Assembly: GCF_036850765.1 (NCBI RefSeq) | Contig: NC_089495.1 | Span: 196,123,847-196,187,846, forward strand | Direction of reading: 5' to 3' | DNA from: Saccopteryx bilineata | Taxonomy: Eukaryota; Chordata; Mammalia; Chiroptera; Emballonuridae | DNA length: 64,000 nucleotides | Part shown: positions 55,801 to 63,124 of the stretch, one piece after another | Layout: each line of letters opens with the position of its first letter | How positions within the stretch are numbered: the first letter of the stretch is position 1 | The notes under the pieces: generated by a model | Database searches by the model: none | The model's input: only the letters and a program-made list of their open reading frames with translations | Told to the model about the DNA's origin: nothing | Program-made: the position numbers and the translations under genes

Positions 55801-57669
55801 AGTTACAGCTACGTCTCTCTCTGTGCCTTCCCAGATGAGGTGGGCTTGCAGTAGGGTTGAGAAACGAAGGACAACAGAAATGCTCTCCTGTGGACCTCCT
55901 CTCGTGGTCCCACCCAAAGTACGAGCAGGGGCCTTGGACTGCCTCAGTCATCTCTTGGTAGACACCTGGGTTGCATCCACCTTTTGGCTATTGTGAGTAA
56001 TACAGACATGGGTGTACAAGTAACTAACTCTCTGAGAGCCTGCTTTCAATTCTTTTGGATCTGTGTATATCCAGAAGTGGGATTGCTGGCTCAGAAGATG
56101 ATTCTAGTTTTAATTCTGAGGAACCATTACACTGTTTTCCATAATGTTTGAGGCTGCACCATTTTATGTTTCACCAACAGTACAAAAGGCTTCCAATTTC
56201 TCTACATCTTTTCAACACTTGTTATGTTATATGTATTTTGGGTTGTACATTTATCATTCTTTGTTCCATGAAATAAAATAAAAAACTGCTTTACTTAAAA
56301 TGGCATTTTCCTATTTTCAAAGCAAAAATATGGCAAAGAAGCGTGGCTGATATTTAATCAGCCTGCAGTAAGAGTCTGCTCTTTACGTCAGGACACGGAG
56401 CCCACGCTCCGCCCCATCCCGTTGTGTTTCTTCCTTATGGGGAGGTCTTACCTCAGCGGCAGTAAATTTTTCCCTGGGCCCAGCTGTAATCCACAGTTTC
56501 ACCCCAATTAACTTCTCAGATGTGATTTCATCTTTTAAGCTACAAATAGGATTTTAAAGGCAAGTGTTAGACCCATAATTCAACCAATTTACAAGTCATT
56601 TTAGCCTTAGACTGCCTGGAACCGGAGGCCACAGAGGCCCAGAGAGGAAGGAATTTAGAGGTACCCAGTCCAGCCTCTCTCCCCAAGTGAGGATCCCCTC
56701 TACAGCATGCACCAGAGTCTCTGGCCTCCACTCAAATACTTCCTATGAGTCAAATTAAACTATGTGAGAGTAGAAAGAAGTCCCCCAATTACTAATGCAA
56801 TCAGCTCTACCATTAGCTTGAATGATTATACATCCTCATCCATTAAGAAAAACTACACATCCAGAAAAGCAGAGGAATTTTCTCACTTTCCCTTTCTCTA
56901 AACTCAAGTATTAACCCAAGTTAAAATATGGAAAAAGCCTGTAACTTCTTAAAAAGTTGTATATGTGCCTGACCAGGCAGTGGTGCGGTGGATAGAGTGT
57001 CGGACTGGGATGCGGAGGACAAAGGTTCAAAACCCTAAGGTTGCCAGCTTGAGCGCGGGATCATCTGGTTTGATCAAGGCTCAACAGCTTAAGCCCAAAG
57101 CTGCTGGCTTGAGCAAGGAGTCGCTCGGTCTGTTGTAGCCCCCTCCCCCCGCCGCCATCAAGGCACATATGAGAAAGCAATCAATAAACAACTAAGGTAC
57201 CACAACGAAGAATTGATGCTTCTCCTCTCTCTCCCTTCCTGTCTGTCTGTCCCTATCTGTCCCTCTCTCTCTGTCACACACACACAAAAAAGAAAAAGTT
57301 GTATATGTATTATCAGAATAATTTTTATTTAATTTGGGGGACAACTTAATGTTAATTGACAATTTTCAAAAGAGATGCTTTAATAACTTATTTATTCAAA
57401 ATAACTTTATATTAAATCAAACATCACAAAAAATAATTTATTTACTTCTGAATGATCTTTAAATTGAGCTCCTCTCACCTAAACAATCTATCTTTCAATA
57501 TTACCGGCAGGCCATTATTATCTGGAAGGGAAAAGAATTCACAAGGTCACCTCTGAATCTTCCAACTGCTCCGAAGTCTCTTCTGCATGGACTTATAGCC
57601 ATTGTTGCTGGTAAATATTTCTTTTTTGTATGCATTGAAAAGAATGGTGCTCCGAAGCTCTTTCTCCAT
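33244..57669 (-). CDS. IFT52: IFT52, complete coding sequence in 13 exons
   Basis: IFT52 is a core subunit of intraflagellar transport complex B1. It links IFT88, IFT70 and IFT46 and is needed to build cilia. Coding exons on the minus strand: 57551-57669, 56452-56539, 55006-55135, 53902-53977, 52479-52547, 50929-51055, 46352-46438, 43945-44013, 41099-41253, 39658-39745, 38551-38659, 35956-36101 and 33244-33291. All junctions are GT-AG with matching phases. The product is 436 residues (human 437). The N-terminal GIFT domain spans about residues 1-260, followed by the IFT88-binding middle part and the C-terminal part that pairs with IFT46. No stop or frameshift is present. A 5' non-coding exon lies near 61.1 kb. 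The neighbour downstream on the same strand is MYBL2. Confidence 0.97.
33545..33849 (-). mobile_element. SINE-B just upstream of IFT52 exon 14
   Basis: Duplication AGACCCACCAGACTT / AGACCCACTAGACTT. It lies 254 bp 5' of the last IFT52 exon. Confidence 0.83.
34521..35099. mobile_element. hAT-type element with 8-bp duplication, split by a SINE
   Basis: Ends CAGAGGTAGTCAACC and GGTTGACTACCACTG, flanked by perfect 8-bp repeats TTATAAAC (34513-34520 and 35100-35107). A SINE occupies 34751-34974 with its own 13-bp duplication. No transposase frame is left. Confidence 0.85.
34751..34974 (-). mobile_element. SINE-C inside a hAT element
   Basis: 13-bp duplication AGAATAAATCTTT at 34738-34750 and 34975-34987. 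The tail contains (GA)n. Confidence 0.87.
35541..35717 (-). mobile_element. SINE-D, diverged
   Basis: GAGAAGCATCAGTTGTTGTT on the left part, ending ACCGGCTGAGCTGCGGCCCG. Confidence 0.6.
35956..36101 (-). CDS. IFT52: IFT52 exon 13
   Basis: Completes Cys373 and codes residues 374-421 (TEEDLEFYVRKCGDILGV to EFKKLNQ), the helical C-terminal domain. Acceptor ACTTAG, donor GTACAG. Confidence 0.96.
36605..36951 (-). mobile_element. SINE-B
   Basis: Ends CGCCACCGCCTGGTCAGG; T-rich tail on the left. Confidence 0.82.
37323..37668 (+). mobile_element. SINE-A, internal deletions
   Basis: Duplication GGTTAATTA on both sides. Shorter than other copies. Confidence 0.82.
38027..38357. mobile_element. hAT-type element, OC1-like ends, 8-bp duplication
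   Basis: Ends CAGGGGTCCCCAAACT and AGTTTGGGGACCCCTG form inverted repeats. The 8-bp duplication TTCTAAGT (38019-38026, 38358-38365) is perfect. 331 bp, non-autonomous. The ends recall the OposCharlie1 group, known for horizontal spread (from memory). Confidence 0.87.
38551..38659 (-). CDS. IFT52: IFT52 exon 12
   Basis: Residues 337-372 plus one base of Cys373. Carries the proline block ELPPPPLELFDLDETFS that leads into the C-terminal domain pairing with IFT46. Acceptor TTTTAG, donor GTAAGT. Confidence 0.96.
39658..39745 (-). CDS. IFT52: IFT52 exon 11
   Basis: Completes Lys307 and codes residues 308-336 (AYEQLNGKHEPLQLIQPQYE to LQPA). Acceptor ACACAG, donor GTGAGT. Confidence 0.95.
39983..40160 (-). 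mobile_element. SINE-C
   Basis: Ends CCACTGCGCCACCATTCGGG; A/T tail on the left. Confidence 0.75.
40171..40330 (-). mobile_element. SINE-D
   Basis: TTTATTGATTGATTTTAGAG to CCAACTGAGCTACCTGAGCC. Confidence 0.7.
41099..41253 (-). CDS. IFT52: IFT52 exon 10
   Basis: Residues 256-306 plus two bases of Lys307 (ISDYMMLPDTATLSERL to FAEVL). Start of the IFT88-binding middle region. Acceptor TTTCAG, donor GTCAGT. The end differs from human (FHSVIE), but phase and length agree. Confidence 0.93.
41890..42075 (+). mobile_element. LINE-1 fragment, old
   Basis: CCTAAATGTCCATCAATAGG resembles L1 ORF2 tails; short and broken. Confidence 0.6.
42480..42930 (+). repeat. MIR interrupted by a hAT element
   Basis: TTCTTCATCTATAAAATGAG lies before and ACAATGTCTGTTACACAGTA after the hAT. 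Confidence 0.6.
42589..42885. mobile_element. hAT-type element, 297 bp
   Basis: Ends CAGTGGTCCCCAACC and GGTTGGGGACCACTG are inverted repeats. Flanks CTATATAA (42581-42588) and CTATATAC (42886-42893) differ by one base. Inserted in a MIR; no coding capacity. Confidence 0.83.
43559..43911 (-). mobile_element. SINE-B next to IFT52 exon 9
   Basis: Ends CGCCACCACCTGGTCGGG, 34 bp before the exon 9 donor side. Variant with an extra internal repeat of the CTCAAGCC(A/G)GCGACC unit. Confidence 0.8.
43945..44013 (-). CDS. IFT52: IFT52 exon 9
   Basis: 23 codons, residues 233-255 (DVVFQWLTTEDIHLNQIDAE to DPE), the end of the GIFT domain. Acceptor ATCCAG, donor GTAGGA. Confidence 0.96.
44415..44815 (+). 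mobile_element. SINE-A
   Basis: Full-length copy with B box GGTTCGATTCC and end CTTCAGAAAAATACAG. Confidence 0.85.
44902..45230 (+). mobile_element. SINE-B
   Basis: Duplication AAAAGCTCAGTGGG on both sides. Confidence 0.87.
45547..45918 (-). mobile_element. SINE-B
   Basis: Duplication CTCCTTTCTATTTTC on both sides. Confidence 0.87.
46352..46438 (-). CDS. IFT52: IFT52 exon 8
   Basis: 29 codons, residues 204-232 (NQGGKLAVLGSCHMFSDQYL to NSKIM). Acceptor TCCACAG, donor GTAAGC, phase 0 both ends. Confidence 0.96.
46873..47240 (+). mobile_element. SINE-A
   Basis: Duplication AAAATCTCAATA on both sides. Confidence 0.87.
47290..47640 (+). mobile_element. Old LINE-like fragment
   Basis: GTTGGTCAGGTTTCAGTGAG and AATAATGAAACTTGCTCC suggest an L1M-type remnant. 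Confidence 0.45.
48289..48660 (+). mobile_element. SINE-A, divergent subfamily
   Basis: Duplication AAGCAGTGGA-type on both sides. The 3' end TTTTCATTTCAGAAAAAG differs from the main subfamily. Confidence 0.82.
48694..49008 (+). mobile_element. SINE-B
   Basis: Duplication AATGAGGAG on both sides, 33 bp after the preceding SINE-A. Confidence 0.83.
49161..49530 (-). mobile_element. SINE-B, long variant
   Basis: Ends CGCCACCGCCTGGTCAGG. Contains the extra CTCAAGCCAGC units also seen at 43.7 kb. Confidence 0.8.
49540..49915 (-). mobile_element. LINE-1 3' untranslated fragment
   Basis: AATTCTATAGGTTTCAGGTG, TTTATCCCCCTTGACCCTC and CATACTGTGTCTCCGTGAG belong to mammalian L1 3' regions in reverse orientation. 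Confidence 0.6.
49971..50182 (-). mobile_element. SINE-C
   Basis: Duplication ATGAAAAGTTATTT at 49957-49970 and 50183-50196. Confidence 0.87.
50221..50419 (+). mobile_element. SINE-C with 19-bp duplication
   Basis: GTTATATAATGAGGAATCT at 50202-50220 and 50420-50438, perfect. Confidence 0.9.
50439..50730 (+). mobile_element. LINE-1 3' end with A-rich tail
   Basis: Purine-rich sequence (GGGAGGGGACATAGGGGTAC) ending TAAACACAATAAATTAAAAT, a bat L1 3' end type. A SINE-C sits at its left edge. Confidence 0.6.
50929..51055 (-). CDS. IFT52: IFT52 exon 7
   Basis: Residues 162-203 (ALTFVYPFGATLSVMKPA to LAFFHSK), the hydrophobic core of the GIFT domain. Acceptor TTACAG, donor GTACAG. Confidence 0.96.
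51444..51808 (+). mobile_element. SINE-A, divergent subfamily with AAATAAA tail
   Basis: The head is SINE-A; the body is rearranged and the 3' end is CTCTCGCTTTAAATAAATAA. Confidence 0.75.
51835..51990 (+). repeat. MIR
   Basis: GAGGATTAAATGAGGTAATA and CACAGCAAATGCTTGATAAA are MIR 3' sequence. Confidence 0.65.
52479..52547 (-). CDS. IFT52: IFT52 exon 6
   Basis: Residues 139-160 (AVSQAAGKAVPGVTEESSGNDA) plus two bases of Gln161. The acceptor is TTCGAG, a weaker GAG type behind a good pyrimidine tract; donor GTGAGT. One residue shorter than the human segment, which accounts for the 436 versus 437 length. Confidence 0.93.
52655..53028 (+). mobile_element. SINE-A
   Basis: Duplication AAAAGAAACCTGC / AAAAGAAACTTGC, 107 bp 5' of IFT52 exon 6 in gene direction. 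Confidence 0.83.
53187..53532 (+). mobile_element. SINE-B
   Basis: Duplication AAAAGATGGGAGGAATA on both sides. Confidence 0.88.
53600..53755 (-). mobile_element. SINE-C
   Basis: Ends CGCCACCACAGGTCAGGC. Confidence 0.75.
53902..53977 (-). CDS. IFT52: IFT52 exon 5
   Basis: Residues 114-137 (AVVRNVYYKYFHPKEALVSN to GVLN) plus two bases of Arg138. Acceptor TTAAAG, donor GTAAGC. One of the shortest exons of the gene. Confidence 0.95.
54029..54429 (+). mobile_element. SINE-A
   Basis: Duplication AGAAGTGAGTTTGA at 54015-54028 and 54430-54443. Nearly identical to the copy at 25.5 kb, so probably young. Confidence 0.88.
54535..54855. mobile_element. hAT-type element, 321 bp, perfect 8-bp duplication
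   Basis: Ends CAGGGGTCGGGAACC and GGTTCCCGACACCTG. GCCTAGGG flanks both sides (54527-54534 and 54856-54863). The interior holds a second set of related inverted segments (GAGAGCCAT / CGAGCCATA). Non-autonomous. Confidence 0.87.
55006..55135 (-). CDS. IFT52: IFT52 exon 4
   Basis: Residues 70-112 plus one base of Asp113. Contains the glycine-rich MLGEGGESRFDTNINFLLEE motif of the GIFT domain. Acceptor GCGTAG, donor GTAATT. Confidence 0.96.
55136..55964. other. IFT52 intron 3 segment
   Basis: No exon or young SINE seen between exon 4 and the L1 fragment. Confidence 0.4.
55965..56290. mobile_element. LINE-1 fragment, old
   Basis: TTGGCTATTGTGAGTAATAC, AGTGGGATTGCTGGCTCAG and CACCAACAGTACAAAAGGC are standard L1 strings. 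Confidence 0.65.
56452..56539 (-). CDS. IFT52: IFT52 exon 3
   Basis: Completes Ser40 and codes residues 41-69 (LKDEITSEKLIGVKLWITAG to EKFTAAE), part of the GIFT fold. Acceptor TTGTAG, donor GTAAGA. Confidence 0.96.
56967..57292 (+). mobile_element. SINE-B
   Basis: Duplication AAAAAGTTGTATATGT on both sides. Confidence 0.88.
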
Positions 57670-57675
57670 GGTCAC
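57551..57675 (-). CDS. IFT52: IFT52 exon 2 (start codon)
   Basis: Six untranslated bases, then ATG at 57669. Codes residues 1-39 (MEKELRSTILFNAYKKE to SSWKIQ) plus two bases of Ser40. Acceptor CCGTAG, donor GTGACC. The start matches the family N-terminus. Confidence 0.95.
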
Positions 57676-58058
57676 CTACGGGAAAAAGAAGGGATCAGAA
57701 AAAGAAAAACAATAAATAATACAGTATTCTAAAAGAAAGATCCCAAAAGGAACACAGCATCTACTTCTAATTTAATGAGAAAGGGTATAAAGTTGCAACC
57801 TAGCTATGAAAGCTCTGCAATTCTCAAAGGTTGAGTGTATATGCATAATCGTAGCTGCAAAAACCTAAGGCCAATCCTGGTGACCTCCTGTCTCTTGCCC
57901 TGGCCTTCCCACCAGCCTCCCTCCCTGGCCCTACCCACACCTTACCCCTGTGGGAGACACTGATTCCTCAGTGCTCACTACTGCTAACTGTGAGGTATAG
58001 TCTTCTAGATTTTTTAAATACATACATTAACATAGTTTTATTTTAAAAATAGGATCTA

Positions 58059-58432
58059 GGCCCTGGCCGGTTCTCTCAGTGGTAGAGCGTTGGCCTGGTG
58101 TGCAGGAGTCCCGGGTTCGATTCCTGGCCAGGGCACACAGAAGCGCCCATCTGCTTCTCCACCCCTCCCCCTCTCCTTCCTCTCTGTCTCTCTCTTCCCC
58201 TCCCGCAGCCAAGGCTCCACTGGAGCAAAGTTGGCCCAGGTGCTGAGGATGGCTCTGTGGCCTCTGCCTCAAGCACTAAAATGGCTCTGGTTGCAACAGA
58301 GCCACGTCCCAGATGGGCAGAGCATCGCCCCCTGGTGGGCATGCCGGGTGGATCCCGGTCGGGCGCATGCGGGAGTCTGTCTGACTGCCTCCCCATTTCC
58401 AACTTTGGAAAAAAAAAAAAAAAAAAAAAGAA
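58059..58432 (+). mobile_element. SINE-A
   Basis: Duplication AAAATAGGATCTA / AAAATAGAATCTT on both sides. Confidence 0.85.
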
Positions 58433-58439
58433 GTAAAAA

Positions 58440-58910
58440 ATAGAATCTTATCATATTCACCATTTTACAACACACTTTTTTCACTGAAGGTCTTTCACAT
58501 CTTTCCATGTTGGTACACAGGGATCATTTTTTTAAAAACTGCTGCACAGCATTCCATTTTATGGATGTATCATAACTAATTTGTTTTATACAGATTGCTC
58601 TATTTTGTTTTCAAAATTTTTGCTAGTAAAACAATGCCACAAATATCAATCATCCTTGACATGTTTTTGTGCACTTTCCATATTTGCAGAATAAATTCCT
58701 ACCTATTAAATGGGTAAATTATGGTCAAGCTGCCCTCCAAAATATTGTGATTTTTACTTCCACTAATAGCAATACAATCCTACTTCTAATCTTTTTCATC
58801 TTTTCTAATAAGATAGGCAAACCCCCCCCCTTTATGGTTTTAATTAGTACTTTAAAATTTGTGAGATGGCCATCTTTCACTGTTTGTATTGGACACTTGT
58901 ATTTCTTCTG
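58440..58910. mobile_element. Old LINE-derived sequence
   Basis: CATTCCATTTTATGGATGTA and GCTAGTAAAACAATGCCACA resemble a widespread old LINE; family not assigned. Confidence 0.5.
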
Positions 58911-59386
58911 ATTTTCTTGTTCATAGACTCTCCTTATTTTTCTATTGAGTTTAATATTTTTCTGATCATTGAAAAAATACTTTCCCAAATTAATTTGTCC
59001 TTAGACATAACTTATGGAAGCTTATTTTGGTTTCGTTTGAAGAAATTTTGCAGACCATACAGAAGGTTTTAGGTTTTACAGGGTCAAAAGTATTAACCTT
59101 TTCCTTTCTCACTTCTGGACTGCATGACATATTTAGAAGAATTTTGCCATTCTAAGATTATGAATACACCCAACAATGATTCCTTCTAGTACTTTATATC
59201 ATTTTTTATTTTATTTATTTTATTGTTTTTTTCATCTTAGTCTTATATCAGTTTTTAAAATTTAAATTGTGGTCCATTTGGAATTTATTTCACTCAAAAT
59301 GAATTTATTTATTTCTAGTATTTTTTTTACTAGAAAGCTGCCCAACTCCAACTTAACTTCTCAATGCTGACTTAAAATATCACCTT

Positions 59387-59758
59387 GGCCCTTGCTGGTT
59401 GGCTCAGTGGTAGAGCGTCGGCCTGGCGTGCAGGAGTCCCGGGTTCGATTCCTGGCCAGGGCACACAGGAGAAGCGCTCATCTGCTTCTCCACCCTCCCT
59501 GTCTCCTTCCTCTCTGTCTCTCTCTTCCCCTCCAGCAGCCAAGGTTCCATTGGAGCAAAGTTGGCCCTGGGCACTGAGGATGGCTCTGTGGCCTTTGTCT
59601 CAGGCGCTAGAATGGCTCTGGATGCAACAGAGCGATGCCCCAGATGGGCAGAGCATCGCCCCCTGGTGGGCATGCCGGGTGGATCCTGGTCGGGCACATA
59701 TGGGAGTCTGTCTGACTGCTTCCCCGTTTCCAGCTTCGGAAAAATGCAAAAAAAAAAA
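59387..59758 (+). mobile_element. SINE-A
   Basis: Duplication ATATCACCTT / AAATCACCTT on both sides. Confidence 0.85.
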
Positions 59759-59940
59759 AAATCACCTTGACTATATAACAAATTCCTATAAATATTTGCC
59801 TCTTATTCTGAATTCTATATGTTCTATGTGCCTGTGAATTCCTGCTCAGTTACATACAATTTTAATTATTATAACTTTATAATATGTTATAATTTCTGGT
59901 GGTACTGAAGAGCTAATCCCCATTATTACTTTTTTTATAA

Positions 59941-60287
59941 TTTACTTATTAATTTATTTTTTATTTTTTATTCAGAGACAGGGAGAGAGAGAGAGGGATA
60001 GATAGGAACAGACAGGAATGGAGAGAGATGAGAAGCATCAATCATCAGTTTTTCGTTGCAACACCCTAGTTGCTCATTGACTGCCTTCTCATATGTGCCT
60101 TGACCACGGGTCTTCAGCAGACCGAGTAACCCCTTGCTCGAGCCAGCGACCTTGGGTCCAAGCTGGTGAGCTATTTTTGCTCAAACCAGATGAGCCCGCA
60201 CTCAAGCTGGCAACCTCGGGGTCTCAAACCTGGGTCCTCCGCATCCCAGTCCGACGCTCTATCCACTGCACCACCACCTGGTCAGGC
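59941..60287 (-). mobile_element. SINE-B inserted in a SINE-D tail
   Basis: Ends CACCACCTGGTCAGGC and is followed at once by SINE-D sequence. Confidence 0.78.
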
Positions 60288-60461
60288 TATTTATTAATTT
60301 TAGGGAGAGAGGAAGGGGGAGAGAGAGAAACATCGATTTGTTGTTCCACTGATTTATGCATTCATTGGTTGATTTTTTTATGTATCCTGACTGGGGATCC
60401 AACCCACAACCTTGGTGTATCCAGACGATGCTCTAACCAACTGAACTACCCGGCCAGGGCA
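60288..60461 (-). mobile_element. SINE-D
   Basis: TTTATTAATTTTAGGGAGAG to CCAACTGAACTACCCGGCCA. Confidence 0.72.
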
Positions 60462-61105
60462 TTACTCTTAATCTGTGTAAATTTTCCTGGATAGTCTCAC
60501 ATATTTATTTTTTCTAATTTTAAAATCATTTTGTCAGGTTAAAAAAAAAAAAGCCCCCATGAGCCCACCACAGCGATCTTTTGTTTCACTCCATCCCTGT
60601 GCGCGCTTGTTTTCAAGTGTGATACACAACACTGTGCTCTGCTTTCTCCCGTTTCTTACAGGAAAAGGCTTCATGATCAGGTTAGTGGCTGCATGATCTG
60701 TTGCACGGTTATGTAATAGTGAACTGAATAGTGAGCCTTCATGGGCATCTTTTCCACTCTGTGTCATCATAGATATTACTGGAATTTACATATTTCTGCT
60801 TTGCGACTATTTCTGCCCTAGGACAGAATCCTAAGAGCAGGATTCCTAGGAAAAGGGTCCTGGTCCCAATGCTCTTCATACTCTACGCCCCTGAAAATCG
60901 GCATAGCAGGAGGCTCTGGAGACTCGAACCCGGTCCAGGGTCCGGAACTCAGCCCTAGATCCGTGCCCACCTTACTTGACCCCAGTGGACCTCTATTTTC
61001 CATAGGACTTGCCCAGAGGTCCCGAGGGCAGCCCGGCGAGGTCCTCGCCAGCGCCAAGCCGCCCAACGCCCCGGCCGGCCCATCACAGTTGGGGCTCTTC
61101 TTACC

Positions 61106-61175
61106 TGAGGCCCAGTGACCACCATCTTTACCTGATGCCGCCCAGCATCCGGTGGCCAGGTATCCAAGGCCGCTT
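61106..61175 (-). other. IFT52: IFT52 5' non-coding exon (approximate)
   Basis: In the CpG island two strong minus-strand donors follow each other: CATCAG/GTAAAG (exon end 61132) and CCTCAG/GTAAGA (exon end 61105). Either joins to the acceptor before the ATG exon (57675). The 5' end is a guess; the promoter type suggests a dispersed start near 61,150-61,180. Confidence 0.6.
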
Positions 61176-61640
61176 AGCAACGGCAGAGGCCCAGCGGCGC
61201 GCTGGGAAGGCGTGGATGCGGGCGTGGCTGCACCTCCGATGCCACGTGACGACCACAGAACGGAAGTCGCCCGTTCGCCTCTGGCACAGGGAAAGTGGCG
61301 GAGGTAGGGGGCAGGGCTAATACGGAACTGTACAGTACCATTATTTTGGGTGAGGGATAAATCTAAACAAGACGTGGATTAATCTTAACTAAGGATAAAC
61401 CGGCTTAATTGTGTCTTCAGTACCAACTCTTTTTAGAGACTAATAAAAATGGTAGGTTCCAAAGGCCTAAACTTCGCTGGACCCCAAGAAACGGAGGAGA
61501 GTACTGACGGGTTCCAGGGGTGAGGCACCACCCCCAGCCTCGATCTCAACAGCGCAGGCGCGAGGGAGCAGGGGCGGAGCTTTGCAGCTGAGACCCGAGG
61601 CGGGGTCGGACTGCTAACAACTCCAGATTAGAGATTTGTA
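61133..61640 (-). promoter_or_regulatory. IFT52: IFT52 promoter and CpG island
   Basis: CpG-rich DNA covers roughly 60,990-61,640. An RFX-type X-box half-site TAGCAAC lies at 61175-61181 (GTTGCTA on the minus strand), a typical element of ciliary genes. A CACGTGA E-box lies at 61235-61241. No TATA box is visible. Site function is inferred. Confidence 0.7.
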
Positions 61641-62100
61641 GCGTGATGCGGAATGGTTCGGGTCCCTGGGAGGTCGGGGATGACTTCCCGAAGTAGGGAG
61701 GGCACATTTAGCGGTGAGAAAGGTGGCATTAGATAGTTGTCTTTGATGAGTTAGACCTGTCCAGATCCTACATAAAAGTAAATATATAAACTGTCTTAAG
61801 GGAATAGCTAGGGACCGGAGCTGGGCAGAAAGGCGCCCCCGATGAGCACAGATGTGAAAGAAGAGTTGTATTCATTAAGGCATGGGCTGGGAAGAGAGTT
61901 CCTGGCTGGAGGAGCTGCTTATGCGAAAGAGCCATTGCCCTGTGCATGAAACCAGATGCCGAGAGCTCCGTGCGCTGAGCGTGCGGGGTTTGTGCAGTGC
62001 CACTTACCCGATGAGAGCAAAGACTTTGGACAGTTTCGATTTGAATTTCTGTTCGTTAGCATCTTAACATGTACAGAGTGGTAGGAGTTTGGGGATCTTG

Positions 62101-62135
<35 letters not shown>

Positions 62136-62329
62136 TCTTGCTGCCGTTACACAAGTATTGTCATTGCAAAGTTAAAAAGTGGAAGAGGATTCAAAATTCT
62201 CTTCTGGGGATACTATGTTTTAGTGCAAAATGGGGTGAATACAGTCTTCAGTGAGGGATAAAAATGGAAACGATGTATTTCCACCATAGAGAGAGTAGGC
62301 TGTGCCACTTGAGTGCTGGGACAGGTCTC
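61641..62329. other. Flank upstream of IFT52
   Basis: Apart from the CA repeat I recognise nothing here. If human order holds, the 3' end of SGK2 should lie to the right of the window. Confidence 0.4.
62103..62133. repeat. (CA)n microsatellite
   Basis: About 15 uninterrupted CA units. Confidence 0.9.
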
Positions 62330-62530
62330 TGGATCCTTCTGCTGCCACCAAGTTCAGTTCTTGACTGTGCCTTATACCAGCTGGGTGACCCTGGGCAAGT
62401 TGCTTAATCTCTCTGGGCAAACGTTTCTTATCTATAAAGACAGGTTAATAATTTCTAAGTGCTGACTTACTTTGAGGATTGTAGATAATACACGTAACAC
62501 TCAGTATGTGCTCAGTAAACATAAGCATAG
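62330..62530 (+). repeat. MIR
   Basis: CAGCTGGGTGACCCTGGGCA to GTATGTGCTCAGTAAACAT is close to the full MIR core. Confidence 0.75.
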
Positions 62531-62844
62531 CATGATCAATTCAATATCATAGTTTTTCTTCATTTTTATTTTCTAACCTTGTGAAAATTGTGTGATCTTA
62601 CAGTCTTAGAACAGATAGAACCATTGTGCATTTCACAATCCATAGCAGACTGTGTACTTTTGACAGTACTAGCATGTTTCAGATAATTATATCTCTTGCT
62701 TTTTGCTGTAGGAAGTCAGGGGAATTCTGGCCCCTCCTTAATGTTCCATATTTCTCAGTTAACAGACACTATTAAGCTAGAAATCAAATCAGAGTGTTTT
62801 AGAGTTCTCAGTGCATGTCAAAGGGTAAGAACAGCTCTTCCTGA

Positions 62845-63072
62845 CCCAGCTCGGTCTCCACTGTCAGTGTCAGTGCCGTTGGTATGTTTCCCATGGTCTC
62901 CGGCTTCATTCCCTATAATCCCTGGGGCAGGGAAGCTGCCCTGGAAAAGTGGAAGGGAGAGAGTGGGACTGAGTTAAGAGAAAAGGCAACGAAAACCACA
63001 GCACACACTGATGTTAAGAAAGTTCCTCTCTCATCCACAAACCAAAAAGCTGATAAGATCGCTCAAAAGTAG
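62845..63072 (+). CDS. Unrecognised open frame, possible terminal exon
   Basis: Open from 62845 to the TAG at 63070-63072, with ATGs at 62884 and 62893. The readable product holds GFIPYNPWGREAALEKWK followed by a hydrophilic lysine-rich tail. A strong acceptor (CTTCCTGACCCAG) ends at 62849 and AATAAA lies about 45 nt past the stop (near 63,116). I do not recognise the family. It may be the last exon of a small gene, an old retrocopy, or chance. No tail of A residues or target duplication is seen. Confidence 0.3.
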   Translation, partial: PSSVSTVSVSAVGMFPMVSGFIPYNPWGREAALEKWKGESGTELREKATKTTAHTDVKKVPLSSTNQKADKIAQK

Positions 63073-63124
63073 GTGACGAACCACAGGTTTGTGCAAAAGA
63101 AACCACTTTCCACTGAAATAAAGC

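Noticed and set aside
58669..59072. Overlapping hydrophobic open frames
   Set aside because: A/T-rich old LINE-derived DNA gives Phe/Leu/Ile-rich frames by chance.
5994..59758. Many 60-190 codon frames on both strands with shared peptide strings
   Set aside because: They all coincide with SINE-A copies (for example 6052-6468, 44446-45012 and 54045-54578). The shared peptides reflect the repeat, not a gene family.
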